64,000 nt of DNA from Arachis hypogaea (Eukaryota > Streptophyta > Magnoliopsida > Fabales > Fabaceae). This document shows, piece by piece, positions 23,815 through 37,680 of the stretch (its first letter is position 1; every line of letters begins with the position of its first letter). Under the pieces are notes generated by a model, which saw only the letters and a program-made list of their open reading frames with translations, did no database searches and was not told where the DNA came from. Location: contig NC_092053.1 in assembly GCF_003086295.3 (NCBI RefSeq), forward strand, positions 88,260,745 through 88,324,744. Direction: 5' to 3'. A program made the translations under genes and the position numbers.

Positions 23815-26528
23815 AGTTCATCCTTAATAGAGCCTTGGGAATGGACTGACTATGCTTCATTGTATATTCTAAATGTCTGTCATGTTATAGGTCTTCTCCA
23901 AATGACAAGAATTAGAGCTTTTTGCACATGACTGTCTATTGATTAACAGTGTTAGCTTGCCGTTGCATAACTGCTGATGTTAAGTCTGACCAACATAATG
24001 CTAATGGTTTATGTGTACGGGAAAGTTAACGGGTTATCCTATGCAAAATAGAAGTAATAGGTAACGCGAATAACCAGTTTTGGGAGCGTTAAAAACTAAT
24101 TTTTGAAGTTAGTCCCGTATTGACGTATCATTTGTTTTCTTTTCCTTAATCTTGTAATTCCTTATTTCACTGCTTTTCTTGAAATGCGGTTTGATTCTTT
24201 GTCAGGTTGTATTCCTAACCATCCATTGGATTCTTGATGTCATGGTTCTCAAGTTTGTGTTCTTCTATGCGAACTTTGTATTCTAATTTAATTGGAACCT
24301 GCTTTAATCAATATATTATTTTTTTTCTTGTGTTCCTAGCAAAATTTTCTGATTTAGAATCATTTCTTAGTTATGATTTGATATCTTAGCTCTATGCTTT
24401 GCATCTTATGTGTATTCTATTCTGAACATGCATCTAGCTATCCCGTAGAATCTTGACATCTCAGTTTTAGGTTTTGCGTTCCTCTACTTACACGATGTAA
24501 TTCATTGACGAAATTTGAATTTGTTTTGCCGTAATATATCCTATCATACAGTGTTCTCTTGTAATTCTTATTTTGGATCTTCAAAGAAATTATGGTTTGA
24601 TTTTTCTCTCACCTGAATTCTTGTCCATGACTATCTCTTGAACTTCTAAACCTCATTTCCAATTTAGCATATACTTCTTTATATGAATTTTGTAACTTCT
24701 TTATATGGTTTAAAACCTATAGGTTTCGTAATGCGTCACCTACCCTTTTACTGACTTATAGAAAAAAAAATATTACACCCTATACTTTCTTCTTTAATTA
24801 CAACTTGATTTTCTACAAACTTTATCACAATTTTTATACATATTCTTATGAGATTTTGCACCGGAGTATTTTTCAAGATTTTTTAGGAAATATTTTTGCT
24901 CATAGCTAAATTAAGTTCTATTTTATAAACCTTGTATATCTGATTTTAATTTGAGTTGTTTTGATGCAATACCTTTAGTATTTCTTTCGACAAAGTGAAT
25001 TCATTCCTTTTTGAGTTTAACCATTCCTTGTGAACGCTACCATTGACTTTTAGTATTCTTTTTGACCCAGCTTAGATTCGGTTCAAAAGAGTGCACCGTT
25101 CTTTTTCTTGATTGTACCTAGTGAAGTTCTTAGATTCAAATTCCTTGTAAGATTACAACTTGATTTTCTATCGACCTCGTTGTTATTTTTATGCAAATTC
25201 TTATTTGATTATGTACCTAAAGTATCTTTCAAGGTTTTTGAGAAAATATTTTATCCCTAGTATAACTAATTTTCATTTCACAAATCTTGCATAATCTAAT
25301 TCAACTTGAAATTGTTTTAACATGGTGCAATATTTACGTTTTTATTGATTCTCTTGAATTTTGCAAACGATGTTCTTGGCTTTGCCACTCTCTTCCTGTG
25401 AACCTTGTACGTTAATTCAGTTTGAATTCAATCAACAAATGAACGATTTTCTTCTCATTGTCTCCATTAGAGTACTTTAAACTCTCAATATGTTCGCCTT
25501 TTATTTGTAAAATACTGCTTGAATCTTTAGGAGCGTCTATCCTTGTCGTTGTACTTCTCTTCATGAATTCTGTACTCTTGGACATGACATTGAAAATCGT
25601 TTTGGTACAACACGGATCCTTAAATCTTTGAAAATTGTTAAGTGCTCCTTTTAATTAGGCAGTATTGGCTTATCCGTTTTAATCGTATCGTGTAATTTGA
25701 AGTATCATTTATCCTTTTTCATTTTCTTGAGATGTAGTTTATATTTCATTGATTCACAATCTGTACCTTACGTATATCTTGATTTGTTTACATTTTCAAC
25801 TATATTAAAATATCTACTAACACGATTGTTGACCACGTATTTCTCCACGAGCTAAGAAACTCTTGTAGTAATCTAAAGTTGTTCTGCTGCGATGCGTCAC
25901 TATTGTCTTTAATCATTCCATTTCTATAAAATCCCATACTTCTTTGACTCAGCTTGAAATTCGTTTCAAACTAATGTGCTATTTTTCTTCTTAATGATCA
26001 TATCAAATTTCTTTAATTCAAGAGTTATCCTTGTAGTTGTCAATTGATTCCCTTCTGGCAATGTTCATTACTTATGTATCCTTGTTTACCTGTAATTTCA
26101 TTCATTCTTTCAAATCCTTATGAGTACTGTCCTTGTCACTTGTCATTCTTTTCTAAAATTTTGTGTTCTTCTGAGTAAATTCAAGATTTATCTTAATGCC
26201 ACGTGCGATCTTAGATATGGCAAGTAATATGTTAGTACTTAGGACATGGTTAGTGAATGCGAAAGGTGAAGTTGGTAAATGTGCGATGCCACAGGATGTT
26301 GTGGAGCTTTATTTTACGCGAAAGAGTTTTGTTGATATTTGGCTTGTAACCGGTTGTGGGTTTGCAAAGTGATTGATGAGATTGAAAACTTTCGGATGAG
26401 TCATTCAAAAAAGTACGGTTGGGAGTTGTGACGGTGAGTTTTGTTAAAGCGTGAGAAGTTGAAAACCTTAAGGCTTGATATGAAAACTAGTTATTACCAC
26501 GGATGTGTTAGAGGTGTACAGCAAAATG
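23815..26528 (+). other. Non-coding interior of element B
   Basis: About 2.7 kb, T-rich on this strand, without a long reading frame on either strand and no gag or pol motif. Part of it is tandemly repeated: 24800-24990 and 25155-25350 both start ACAACTTGATTTTCTA and stay similar through the following 190 bases. It is interrupted at 26529 by a solo LTR. Confidence 0.75.
24800..25350 (+). repeat. Diverged tandem repeat, period about 355 bp
   Basis: Two visible units, 24800 onward and 25155 onward, share the opening, then ATTCTTATGAGATT/ATTCTTATTTGATT, AAATATTTT and the GTTGTTTTGATGCAATA/ATTGTTTTAACATGGTGCAATA region. Weaker similarity to stretches near 24200, 24450 and 25540 suggests further decayed units. 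Confidence 0.6.
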
Positions 26529-29500
26529 TGTAAGACCCGGTTAATTAACGGCTAATTAACCCATAAATGAGAATTTGTCCTAGAAAGCCAAAAATGTTAT
26601 TTTTATGGCTAAATATGATAGAGGAAATTGAGACGAGAATTTCGGTACCAATTTTATAGAAATCGGACCAAGATTAGACCGAACGGGCCAAACTGGGCCA
26701 ACTGGACCCAAAGTGGGCCCTTGGCCCAACTAAACTAAACCAAAACCCTAGTTTTCAGCACTCTCTCTCCTCACTTATCACTCAAACACGCTGAAATGGA
26801 GTAAGGGAGGGGAAGAACACTCTCTCAAACTTCTATCTCTCACTTGATCTTCAAACCACCATAACTTTTGATCTAGAGCTCCGATTGCCACACCGTTTGC
26901 GGCCACGCATTTATCGCAAAGAGCTCTACAAAACCCATACAATCAATCTTGAGGTAAACCACGTTTTGTTCTTCGAAATTCCAGCCCTTGTTTTCGAGTT
27001 TCATGGGTGAAATGTTGAGATTTTGGGTTCTTTGATGTTATAGGACCCAACTCTCTTGAAGGAGAAGGTTAATCTTGTCTCCTTGGACCTTGGGTGTGGT
27101 AAGATTCTCAACCCTAGTGTAATTTGTTGTTCTATGATGTTTGGTATTGAGATGTTGTGTATGGGTATGATGATTGTGGCTTAGGTTGTGTATATGTGAA
27201 TATTGGAGCTTGATTGGTGATTTTGGAAAGCTTGGAAGAGGGTTTTGTGTGATAAAATCTGTTCTTGGAGGTATTGAGACCTTGAGAGCTTGTGGACAAG
27301 TGGTTTGGAAGTGCTCTGGTTGAGCGTGGAAAATCGGCTAAGGTATAGTCTCGGTTTTCCGTATCTAATATGTAATGTGGTAGGAAATACTTAGGCTAGA
27401 GGCCCTAAGATAGGCATTGAATTGTTGATGTTGTGGAATGGTTGAGATATATGATGTGATCATATATGTGATTATGAATATTGATGCCTTGATTGTGTGA
27501 TATATGAGAAAATGCATGTTGTGATATATGCTTGATGAATGATTGAGGTTGAATTGGTGGGTGGTACCATATTGATGGTGAGTATGATGATGATTATGTA
27601 TAATGATGATTGATTTGAAATGGTATTATTGGAAATTGGGATGAGGAAGGATGTATGACATGATATTGTGTTTGTCCTTTAGCCATTTGATTGAGAAGTG
27701 TTAAAATGGTTGGATGTGGTTTTGGGAATTTTGGTAAAGTGTCAAATGTGTGAGTTGAGGATGGCTTGATGTTGATTTTGGTACATTTTGATTGATTTCA
27801 AAGAAAAGGGATGAAATTGGCATGTGTTGATTGATTTTTGAAAAGAGTTGAAAGTGGCTTGTTTTGAAAATGGCACTTTGTGATTTTGTATGAAAACATG
27901 GTTTTTGGGCATACTTTGACGGGACATAACTTGGACTACGGATCTCTGATTTGTGCTAAATCTGTTTAGAAATGAAATTGGATCCAGGATGTCCATGCCG
28001 TTCAAAGAACAGGTGAAAAACGATTTAAAATGAGAAATTTATATCCGTCGGAAGATTGGGGGTTGAATCTGTAAATTCTGCAGCTTTTAACTTAGAAAAT
28101 TTTTAGCAGAATGACCCCCCTCGCGTAGGCGCACTTGGCGCGTACGCGCCGTTCTTCAAGAAAGCACCATCCACGCGTGCGCATGGTGTGCGCGGGCGCG
28201 TCGATGCGCTGCACCAAATGCCCAGCCATTTTCCCGAGAGTTGTGCCAGAGTTGTGTCAGTTTTGTGCCTGAGGTGCAAGAGCACCCATGCGTACGCGTG
28301 GCTGACGCTTGCGCGTCGTTGGCTAATTTTCAATCCGCTCGTCCGCGTGTATGACGCTTGCGCGTCGATGAGTTTTAAGGCCATCCACGCGTGCGCGCGG
28401 AATGCGCGTACGCGTGGCCCTGTTTTCATCCCAAAGTTGATTTTTGAGTTTTAAAAGCCAAATTTCATACTTCTAATCCTCCGATCTCACCACTTATGTC
28501 TTAAATCATTATGATATGCCTAGCAATGAAAAAGGGGCTAGTGAATGTGGTACCTTGCGAGTAAAGCAAGGGAAAAATGAATGATCAATGAGGATCAAAG
28601 ATGATTATGTGAGATGCGGAGGATGGCAGTGGAAGTGCTTGTTATGCCCTGGGCCGAAGGGCCGTAATTGTTAATGAATTGGCTGGTTATGGATTTAACC
28701 GTGAGCCGGATGGCTGGATTATTGCCGTGATACGGCAGGGCCATGATTATGGCTAAGTATAAATGTATATATGCTGTTGAATGAATTGTGAATATTTGCA
28801 CTTCCACTATCGGAGATGAGGGTTTCCCTGGGAGGAAGCAGTGGCTAGCCACCACGTGCTCCAGGTTGAGACTCGAATCTCTTTTGACCCTATGTCGTAA
28901 GTGTGGCCGGGCACTGTGAAAGACCCGGATGAGCTCCCCCCGTAAATATTCACCAGTGAGGGTGATGGATATGGATCATGATTATGATCAAGTTTATGAC
29001 GAGTATAACTCGAGTTGGGGATGCGCGACAGAGGGACAGTCCAATGGTTAGCTACTAGGACTTGTCGGGTTGGCTCTATAACCGACAGATGATATCATTA
29101 GCCACTAGGGACAGGCATTCATCATATGCATACTATATGAATTGTTTGAGATTGCCTATTTGACTGCATATCACTTGCTATTTGTCTAAATGCCTTAATT
29201 GTTCTTATTTGTATATCTCTTGTCTGATATAACTGTGTTTGCTATATTATACTCCTGCTGGTGGTTGGGAGGTCTGAAGGAATTGGAAAGGGAAGTATTA
29301 GTTAGACTGAAGTATCTTTAGTCAGTTGCCACTTATGGTTTAGCTTGTTTATAAGCTTTGATATTGTCTGGAGGAAGTTCTAGGATTGCCTTCGGCTTTC
29401 TTCTATTATTATGTATTATATATGTGGAAGCTGTTACCATGCTGGGGACCTCTGGTTCTCAACCATGCGGATTTTGTGGTTTTTAGATGCAGGACGCGAG

Positions 29501-30016
29501 GCTTCTCGTTGAGGCATGCTGGAGACTTCTGGATTAGCGAAGATCCTTTGTTCTCGGGACTCTGTTTTGGTTTATATGTTTTGCTTAGATACTTTTATCT
29601 CCATTAAATAATACAAACTGTGATGACTCCGCTTATAGGAGGTTTTGGAGAATAGGTTTCTGTATTTGTGTCCCTTTGGGGTTTTCCTTGGGGTTTTCCT
29701 TATTTTATTATATGTATATATTGCTATGCTCGGACCGGTTATCTTCGCAGCCAGATTTTGAGTCTTGATATTCCTATTTTTGACACTCCTTTGTATATAT
29801 ATAATCTTGCGATAGCTTATCCCTGTTCGTTACGTTATCGATCGGAGTGTTGCGCCTTCGAGTTACGGTTTTTGTTTACCCCTTTTTTTTATAAAGGCTC
29901 CTAGTATCAATCATTCATACTACTATACGTACTAAATTTTTGTTTTAGAGGTCGTAATACCTTGCCATCTCTGAATTATGACTTAAGCATAAGACTCTGT
30001 ATAGTAGGGTGTTACA
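26529..30016 (+). mobile_element. Solo LTR, family A, plus strand
   Basis: 3488 bp, TGTAAGACCCGG to GTAGGGTGTTACA, flanked by AAATG (26524-26528 and 30017-30021). It is the reverse complement of 5724-9231. It includes GGGTTTTGGTTTAGTTTAG-type sequence at its start, CpG-rich ACGCG motifs at 28120-28430, the shared conserved module at 29036-29090, and a TTTTTAGATGCAG acceptor-like site at 29491. No coding frame, PBS or PPT. Confidence 0.92.
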
Positions 30017-30021
30017 AAATG

Positions 30022-30306
30022 CAATCATGAGATTATGAAGTAAGAATGTTCTTGAGGAGTTATAAACGAGTTGGAAAGCACCTAGTGATTGATTAGTTAA
30101 GGGAACAAGAGCATTGGCTTGTCGATTGCATTGTTTTTGCAAATACCTATCTTGAAAAATTTGCATCTTGATGTGTTTCTTCAATGTTTGGGAAATTGTT
30201 GAGACTATGTAACATCTTTGTTTTGAGCCTATCTTGTATCTTCTACTTTGTACCATACTTTTTCACCTATAATTTATGCCACATGAATATCCTAGTGTTT
30301 GAAAAC

Positions 30307-30356
<50 letters not shown>

Positions 30357-30459
30357 GAGATGTTTTGCTTTTATTAATGTGTTCAAAAGTGAAGATGATA
30401 TAAACTTTTTCATTTTGTATCAATTTTTTAGGACGAAAATTTTTATAAGTGGGGTAGGA
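30022..30459 (+). other. Rest of element B interior and PPT
   Basis: Interior continues after the AAATG duplication. A (TG)21 microsatellite is at 30313-30354. The last bases before the 3' LTR, AAGTGGGGTAGGA (30447-30459), form a normal polypurine tract. Confidence 0.75.
30313..30354 (+). repeat. (TG)21 microsatellite
   Basis: Perfect dinucleotide run inside the element B interior. Likely length-variable between accessions. Confidence 0.97.
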
Positions 30460-30989
30460 TGTAAGACCCCAGATTTTTTAAAATTAAATAATAAGTTACC
30501 TACTATTTATTATATTTAATTAAGATTATATTTTAAGAGATTTTATATATAAATTAAATAATTTTTTATTTATGATTCAAAGTTTTAGTAATTGAATAAT
30601 AATGAGGATTATATGTGCTTTAAATTTGAATAGTTAAATTTTTTATTTTATTTTATAATTTAAACAAAATTAATTTGATTATCTTATCTCTAATTATTAA
30701 ATTAAAATATTTATTTAAAAATAAATTTAAAAGTTGATAATTAAATAGTATTTTCATAAATGAGTGTTGGATTAAAAAAAATTGGTTTTTAATTACTATA
30801 TATCCCTAATTTTTATTAAAATTACCAAACTACCTAAAAATCCCCAAATTAAAACCCTAATTTACCTTAACCTAAACCTAATTGAAACACATTCTAACCC
30901 TAACCTAACCTAGCTACCGCCTCACCGCCATCCACCACTTCAAGAATATGCCCGATTAGCTACTACAAAAAGAGTTGTAAAATCATCGC

Positions 30990-31530
30990 TAATCTGACGC
31001 AAAATATAATTTGTGACAGATTAGCTACCGCCTAGCAACTAATGCTTTCCTCGCTAATTATAAATCGTAGATCAGTGAGGCAAACACAACAGTCGCTAAT
31101 TCATCGAAAAAATTTTTAGTTACCGAATAGATAGTCGCAAATCTATTACTAAAGTAAAAGCTACTTCCATAGAAGAAATAGACTAAATGGTAGTCGCTAA
31201 TTAGCGACAAACTCTACTGCAGCAGACTCATCACTAAATGAAAGCTAACTTCGTAGACAAAATTGAATGCTTAGTTGACGCTAATTAGCGAGAAATTTTT
31301 CCGAACCTAAATCGTCGCAAGTTGTCCGCTAATATGACGTAAATCTGTCATATTTTGTAGTAAATCTATAGCTAATATTTGAAAATCCTTAATCAAATTT
31401 GTAAGAATTTTGTAGCTAGACCAAAGCTATTCTAAATGAGAAAGTAGAGTTATGAAGTAGTTGCTAACTTGCTAGGAAATAATACGTAGTCAATTAGTTG
31501 CAAGACTATCGCAAAATGTCATCACAAATT
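30990..31530. repeat. CACTA1 left subterminal repeats
   Basis: Repeated short motifs around GTCGCTAATTAGCGAC and CGCTAATCTGACGC in both directions. Such arrays bind the CACTA transposase in known elements; that role is inferred here. Confidence 0.75.
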
Positions 31531-33244
31531 CCTTTTAAACTAGTGTTGATAGGTATCTCACAAATGTTTCATTCGCAAAAGAGTCTTTGATTTGTCACCA
31601 TCATCAAGTTTAGAATACCAATTTTATCGCTATACTAAAATAAACCTCATTATTTTTTTATTTGTCATTAAACTAAAAGATTATGATGCATACAACTATA
31701 ATTAGTTCATCAACATCAAAATTAAAGGCTCAATTACAATATCATGTAAAAGTAAGTATTCACTCACTTATTTAGAGATGTTTCAATTTAGCTGCACAAA
31801 TATGATCCTGCTTTTATAAAATTCATTATACATTATACATCACAGTTCCTTATTGCACATTGAAAATTAAAAAAAAAATGAAAAATACAAATAAACACCA
31901 CTTATGACTTAGCAGTTGATACAGTAAGGTAAATGTATTAAACTGCATACTTGCTTCTTCAAAACTATAGGTTATCTACATTAGTATCTATGTCTGCAAA
32001 CATAGTTGGTCAATTTGTTGAGATACTGCTGGGCAAGGTAGAAATATTATTTTCTCCTTCATTCTCCCTTTTATTATTCTGTACAAAAAAAGAGGAGAAT
32101 CATCTATTTTAGTAAACCTGGAAGCATGTGTAAGAAAATGAAAAGAAGATAAGTCTAAGAAGATTATAAATCACTTAACCAATCAATATATTCTACCAAA
32201 AATAGCTGTTTAAAGGTCACAAAAATCACTTCCAATGAGCAGAAAAAGAAGCAATAAAATTGCAATTTCAAGAACAAAATATAAAATGCTTACCCTTAAA
32301 ATAGGAAGAGTCGTATTTTTGTGTATTTGTTGACATATAGCAAGGCATCTGAAGAACTCTTATGTAGCTAAACAAATCATCACACGAGCACAAAGTAAGT
32401 AGGTAGTTTCTTCTTGTAAGTAAAGCCTTTTACCAGAAAAAGGAAGATACAGTATCAAACAGTACATCGTTGAACAAAAGCATCTTCTCTTCAAGAAAAT
32501 ATAGCATTTAAGATGAAGGATCTAGATTATACCCGCTAGTTGAAAATTAGGAAATATAGACATTAACATCCATAAAATTGCAGCAGATTATGATCTCACA
32601 ATAGACTAGCATATGAGCTTTATCATCAAATCCAAGTGGATAGACCACTTACTCAATCTATAACAAAATTTGTCAAGAAAGCAATATGCTTTTTTCTGTG
32701 GCATGTGTCCATAGTAACAGTATTCAAAATTATTGCATCAGTAACATTGAGCCAAATAAGTCAAGTTGTTCAGAAGATGAGAAGAACTAAGAATCACAAT
32801 TTCTCTTGTAAAAAGTTTATTTTCCAAAGACAAAAAGAAAAGGTAAAGGCCAACTCCTCCAACGTGGAAAGCATGCAAAGTGAAATTTCAGTGTGTAAAG
32901 GTTAAAGATAAAACACAGTGCCTATTGAAACTATAAAAGCAGAAATTACAGATCATGAGACCAACAAGAAAGTCCAACCTCCAAATAAATAAGAAGTAAC
33001 AGATTTCTAGGTTACCCAGCTGATCAAGTTCAGTTGTAAGTTCTCATGACACATGGACACTGTTGACAAACTTTGTATAGCTTCTTCTAGAAAAAACACA
33101 AACAATAGTTTCCAAATAACATGAGACAAGCAAGTAGATGGATTTATGTAAGAACATTTCTACCTAGAAAAAATCAAACATGAGTTATTATATAGGAAAT
33201 TCCAAATTTTTGCCACTACTTCAAAGTCAAGAAAAACTATTTAC

Positions 33245-33370
33245 CTTGCAGATATCAGGATTAGACTCATTCCTCCATGCTCCTCTCAAAATTCTAGTAT
33301 CATCAAAATTAAAACCTTTCTCTTGTACTGCATTGGGTGATCCTTTTTCTTGTAATGAAACATAACACAT
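33245..33370 (-). pseudogene. Exon-like fragment in CACTA1, unidentified
   Basis: On the minus strand an open frame (residues such as [20 protein letters not shown]) ends in a consensus donor, TGCAAG followed by GTAAAT. The product is not recognised. It may be a captured exon or a remnant of the element's own accessory gene. Confidence 0.3.
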
Positions 33371-33689
33371 TATAACTGTGATCCCTGGACATAGACCTGT
33401 TATTTTCTTACCCGTGCAGAAACATCTTATGATCAAGGAAATAGAATCAAAAAAATAGAAATTAAAAAATCAGAATGAAAACAACAAACTCACAAGGAGA
33501 ACATCAAAAGTTAGAATCATAAAAACAGAAATTCAAAATAAAATTAAAAAAAATAAAATCCTAATAAAAAGAACAAAAATAAACAGAGCAAAATAAATAT
33601 ACAGAACAAAAATCAAACCCTAAACTATCACTACAGTTTCAAAAAAATAGTAGAAAAAGAACAATAATCAACAATAAAAAATATAACCA

Positions 33690-34150
33690 ACCTGTTATGG
33701 AGGCTCCATTTCTGGTGCGTGTTGCTGTTATGGATGGAGGCTGATGGCAGATGTTGGTGCGGGAGGACAATGGCGATTGCTGGTGCATGGCACCGTGGTG
33801 GAGGACGGAGACAGAAGAGCTACGAAGAAGGGAGAGCGAGAGGAAAGGGTTACGCCGCCGTGTGAGAGGCTGAGAAGAGAGAGGAGTTCGTCGATGGCGG
33901 AGAAGAGAGAGGAGTCCATTGAAGGTAGAGAAGAGAGAGGGGTTCATCGATGATGTAGACAGAGGTGATGTGTGGAGCCGTAGAGGGCGACGGGGAGAGA
34001 GAATCGCTCTGAGGAAGGGAGAGGAAGAGAAAAGGGTTGTGCCTCCGCGATGGTACTGTCTGGTGGCATCGATGGTAGAGAAGAGGGAGGAGTGGAGTTT
34101 CGGAGCTTTGAGGGTGTGAGGGGACGAGGGGTTTCGTCTTGTTAATTGGA
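33690..34150 (-). other. GC-rich leader-like stretch in CACTA1
   Basis: Minus-strand reading gives a serine-, leucine- and arginine-rich frame without domain features. Similar GC-rich, T/C-repeat stretches occur near one end of CACTA3 (51400-51710) and of the hAT element (56900-57230). It looks like transcribed leader sequence, not a protein gene. Confidence 0.4.
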
Positions 34151-34154
34151 GCAC

Positions 34155-36480
34155 TGGAGAGTAGAGAGTGGAGACTGTGGAGTTACTGAGTTCACAGTTA
34201 CTAAGTTAGAGTTAGGGTTACTAGTGGGTGCGGCTAGGTATATTTGGGTGAGGATATTATTAGAAACAAATAGTCTTTTAATTTTTGTCATTTTGATTTG
34301 AAGGGATCGAAATGGCGCTTATACGTGTTTTTTATTTTTGACATTAAACGCTTTTTTAAATTAATATATTTTATTTTATTTTTTAATTATTTTTTTAATT
34401 TTTTTAAAACAAAAATTATGTGAGGTATTGTATGGTTGTAAACTGCTAGAGGCAGCCGCGATTTTCATAGATATGTGAAAGTTATAATGCATTAGAATTA
34501 AGAAACTCTCCTCACCATCCATATGTAAATTGTTTAAGCATTTTATTATATATATAAAAGGTTAAGTACGTAAAACTTCATCTTTTGAGGTATTTGGTAA
34601 TAATCTTATATGGTGTTTTATTTGTATTTCTTACTTGTGAATTAGAATTTTGGCTTTATTTTGGTTGGTTAGGGAGAATAGCTTTGATTTAGTTTAGTGT
34701 GTACGGAAATGTGATTTTAGAAAATCTCTTATATGTTTAGATGTTGTTATTTTGTTAGCTCAACTTATTTTTGTTTGTTGAGTTTTTTTTTTAATTTTAG
34801 TCTGCATTTGTGATTGAATAACTCAAGTAAAGAATTAAAAAAAAATGTATAGCCTTTCTTTTTTGACAAAAATACTACTCACAATTTTTTTTAACAAAAT
34901 AGTTCACATTAGTGAAAATCAAGTGATTCTTACCTTACTTAAAATTTTCACTTCCTAATGTCAGTTTTTATTTTATTTTTGCTTAGGTTTTTTTTTTTGC
35001 ATCCCAAAAAACTACATACTCCTTTTACTCTTATATTGTGAAATTTGAAAAAAAAAATTTATATTTTGATTTCCAAGTTTTATATTTTTTTTAATGAAAT
35101 AAATTATTTTGTTCGCCTTTAAAAAAATATCACAATAAACATGTAACACAAAATTCATTATCAACATAATTGTTCAATATTTTAACTACATAATATATTT
35201 TATTCAACCTCATTAATACAATTGCACAAGTGTGGCTGATTTTGTCTCATATAAAAGGTAAAGTAAAAGACAAGATATACATGAAAATTCAAAAAAATTT
35301 AGGTCAAGACTATACATACAGGGTTAAGTACGATTTTTGACCCTAACATAGAGGCCAAACATTTATTTCATTCCTGGCCTTTTTTTCACAACAAAATGGT
35401 CCTGAAGGTTTCAATTTATTTTAAAATCGTCCTTTTCACCAGATTTTTTATTTTTATTACCAAATTACCCTTAATAATAAAACTTAAAAAATTAAAAAAA
35501 AAAGTAAGAAAATGGGTAAAGGGGGAAAGGAAAATGCGAAAGGAGAAGGGTAGGGGAGGGGTTCGGGAAGAAAAGGGGGAATGAAAGGGGAGGGGTCCTC
35601 GCCGCCACCGCTGCTCTTCGTTGCCACCGCCGCTGCTCTTCATCGTTCGGTCCTCGTCTTCTCCGCTGGATCTCACCGCCAGATCTCGCCGTTGCTCCTC
35701 TTCCTAGCTCGATGTCGATGGCAGCATATCTGCGAGGGTGGACGTCACGCGCTGCTCGCCATTTCTGCTCCTCCTCGCTCGGTCCCCGGTCATCACTGCT
35801 CCTTGTCAGTTTCTGGTTTCTTCTACTTCTGCTGCTTCTGCTTCTGATTATCAATTCTTTTGGTTTCTGTTCTTTTGATTCCATTATCCATTATTTTTTT
35901 GAAGTTCTGAGTTTTGGGTGTTTTTCTGAGTTCTGGGTTCTGAGGTTCTGAGTTTTGATGATGATGATAATTTTCTGAGTTCTGGGTTTTTGTTGTTCTT
36001 TTGTTGTTGTTGTTCTTGTTCTTTTAGCTGCTTTTGTTGTTGTTGTTCTTTTGATTCCATTATTGTTCTTTGCTTCTGGTCATCGGTGTTGCTTCTCTTC
36101 CGCTTTTGCTTCTGTTCTGCTTCAGCTTCTGGTTCAACTTCTATTAGCGGTTTATGCATTGTTTTTCTCTTTCAGAAACCGCTATTGCCCAAAGCGATTT
36201 CTGCATTATCTCCCTCCTTCAGAAGCTGCTACTACCTACAGCGGTTTATACTTGCACGCTCTTCCACGTAAACCGCGGCTGCCATAGTTTGTGATTTAAT
36301 TGGGAAAAATCTTTTTTTTTAATTGGAAAAATATTTTTTTAAAGAAAAGCTTTTGATTTGAGTTGTTTATAAAATTTTTGAGAATTTACTTCTTAATAGA
36401 ATATTGTAATTATTAGTTATTAAAAATTAGCTAGCTAATTATTAGTCATGACTTTAGAATTTTAATTATTCTCTCCTTTA
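34155..36480. other. CACTA1 interior without recognisable gene
   Basis: AT-rich up to about 35310. Then comes a segment beginning GGTTAAGTACGATTTTTGAC, a GC-rich part at 35580-35800, T/G/C-rich microsatellite-like sequence (TTCTTTTGTTGTTGTTG near 35995), and a short stretch with AAACCGCT/AGCGGTTT motifs (36165-36285). These may be further small insertions; I cannot define their ends. Confidence 0.4.
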
Positions 36481-36489
36481 AAATTGCTT

Positions 36490-37680
36490 TAGGTTAGTGA
36501 CAAAATTATGACAAATAATATTAGTGTGCTGGGGCAAATTTGCGGCAAACTTTTCATGAATTTTTCGTGGAGTTATACAGAAGTTAGTGATTAGTAGCAA
36601 CATGAAATAAGGACAGAATAAGACTAACGTTTTTTCTAACAAATTAGTAGAAAAATGAAATAAACAAAAAAATGCTAACAGTTGTTAAATAGTTGCTAAT
36701 TCCTCACTAAATAAGCATTTGATTAGTGATCAATTGCGACCAGTTACTTCTAAAATTTTCTCGATTAGCTTTGGATTTGTTATAACTCTGCGACAGATTT
36801 TCAACGAGATTAACGAGTAATTTGCTACAAAATAGCTAGGATATAGCTTTTGTTTTGCGACAAGATTGCAGTTGCCAAGTCGCTTGCTAAATTAAACTTG
36901 CAACAAATTAGCAACAAATGTATTTCACTCGTTAATCAGTGACTAGAAATCAGCGAACGAAATGTGTCAGTTGTTAAGCGGTCGCAAATTTCTCACTACT
37001 TAGGTCCTAGGCGCTCAATATCCGTATTTCCACTTTAGCGACTAATTAGCAAGGAACACTTCCCTAGTTGAATGATTTATCTGTTGCGACGAGTTAGCGA
37101 CGACTATTTTCTATCATTACCCTAATTTTGAATTTTACAATATTATGCGACAAATTAGCGAGAAACTAGTTGCTCGCTAAAAAATAAAAACTTTTGTGAC
37201 AAATTAGCTAGGAAATTTCCCATCGCAAAATGTATTTCAAATTTTTGTGACGAATTAGCTAGGAACATTGTTCCTCACTAATTAGCCTTTTTGCAAAAAG
37301 TTTATTTAGCAACGAACTAGTGTGTGAATTGTTTCTCGCTAATTGTATATCAAACACTTGTGACGGAATAGTGACAATAATATCCCTCGCTATTTTACTT
37401 TTATTCGATTGAACAACTAAGTGATTGAGGTGCTAGAACATTGTCACTCGCTAATTAATTTGTGACAAATTAGCGAGGAAATTTTTCCCGCTCTTTTTTT
37501 AGCTACAAAAGTCAATTTGTGAGAAACAAACTTACTCGTGAATCTCTCGCTAATCAGTTGCGTTTCTAAGGTTCGAATATTTTGTGACCGCTCATTATTT
37601 TGGTCGTTAGTGCGTCACTAATTCCTCACAAGTTAGTGAGAAAAAATATTTCTCACAAAAATTCATCGCTAATTTGTCAA
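36490..37680. repeat. CACTA1 right subterminal repeats
   Basis: Many copies of GCGACAAATTAGCGAGGAA and its complement, with variants, over about 1.2 kb. The array is longer than the left one. This asymmetry is common in CACTA elements. Confidence 0.8.

Noticed and set aside
30460..30935. Independent LTR fragment
   Set aside because: It joins with 37696-39640, 46849-47775 and 52120-52164 into one LTR with matching duplication, so it is not a separate element.
33639..34154. 171-residue minus-strand ORF in CACTA1
   Set aside because: Serine/leucine/arginine-rich, no domain, produced by a GC-rich repeated stretch that is open in several frames. Kept only as leader-like sequence.
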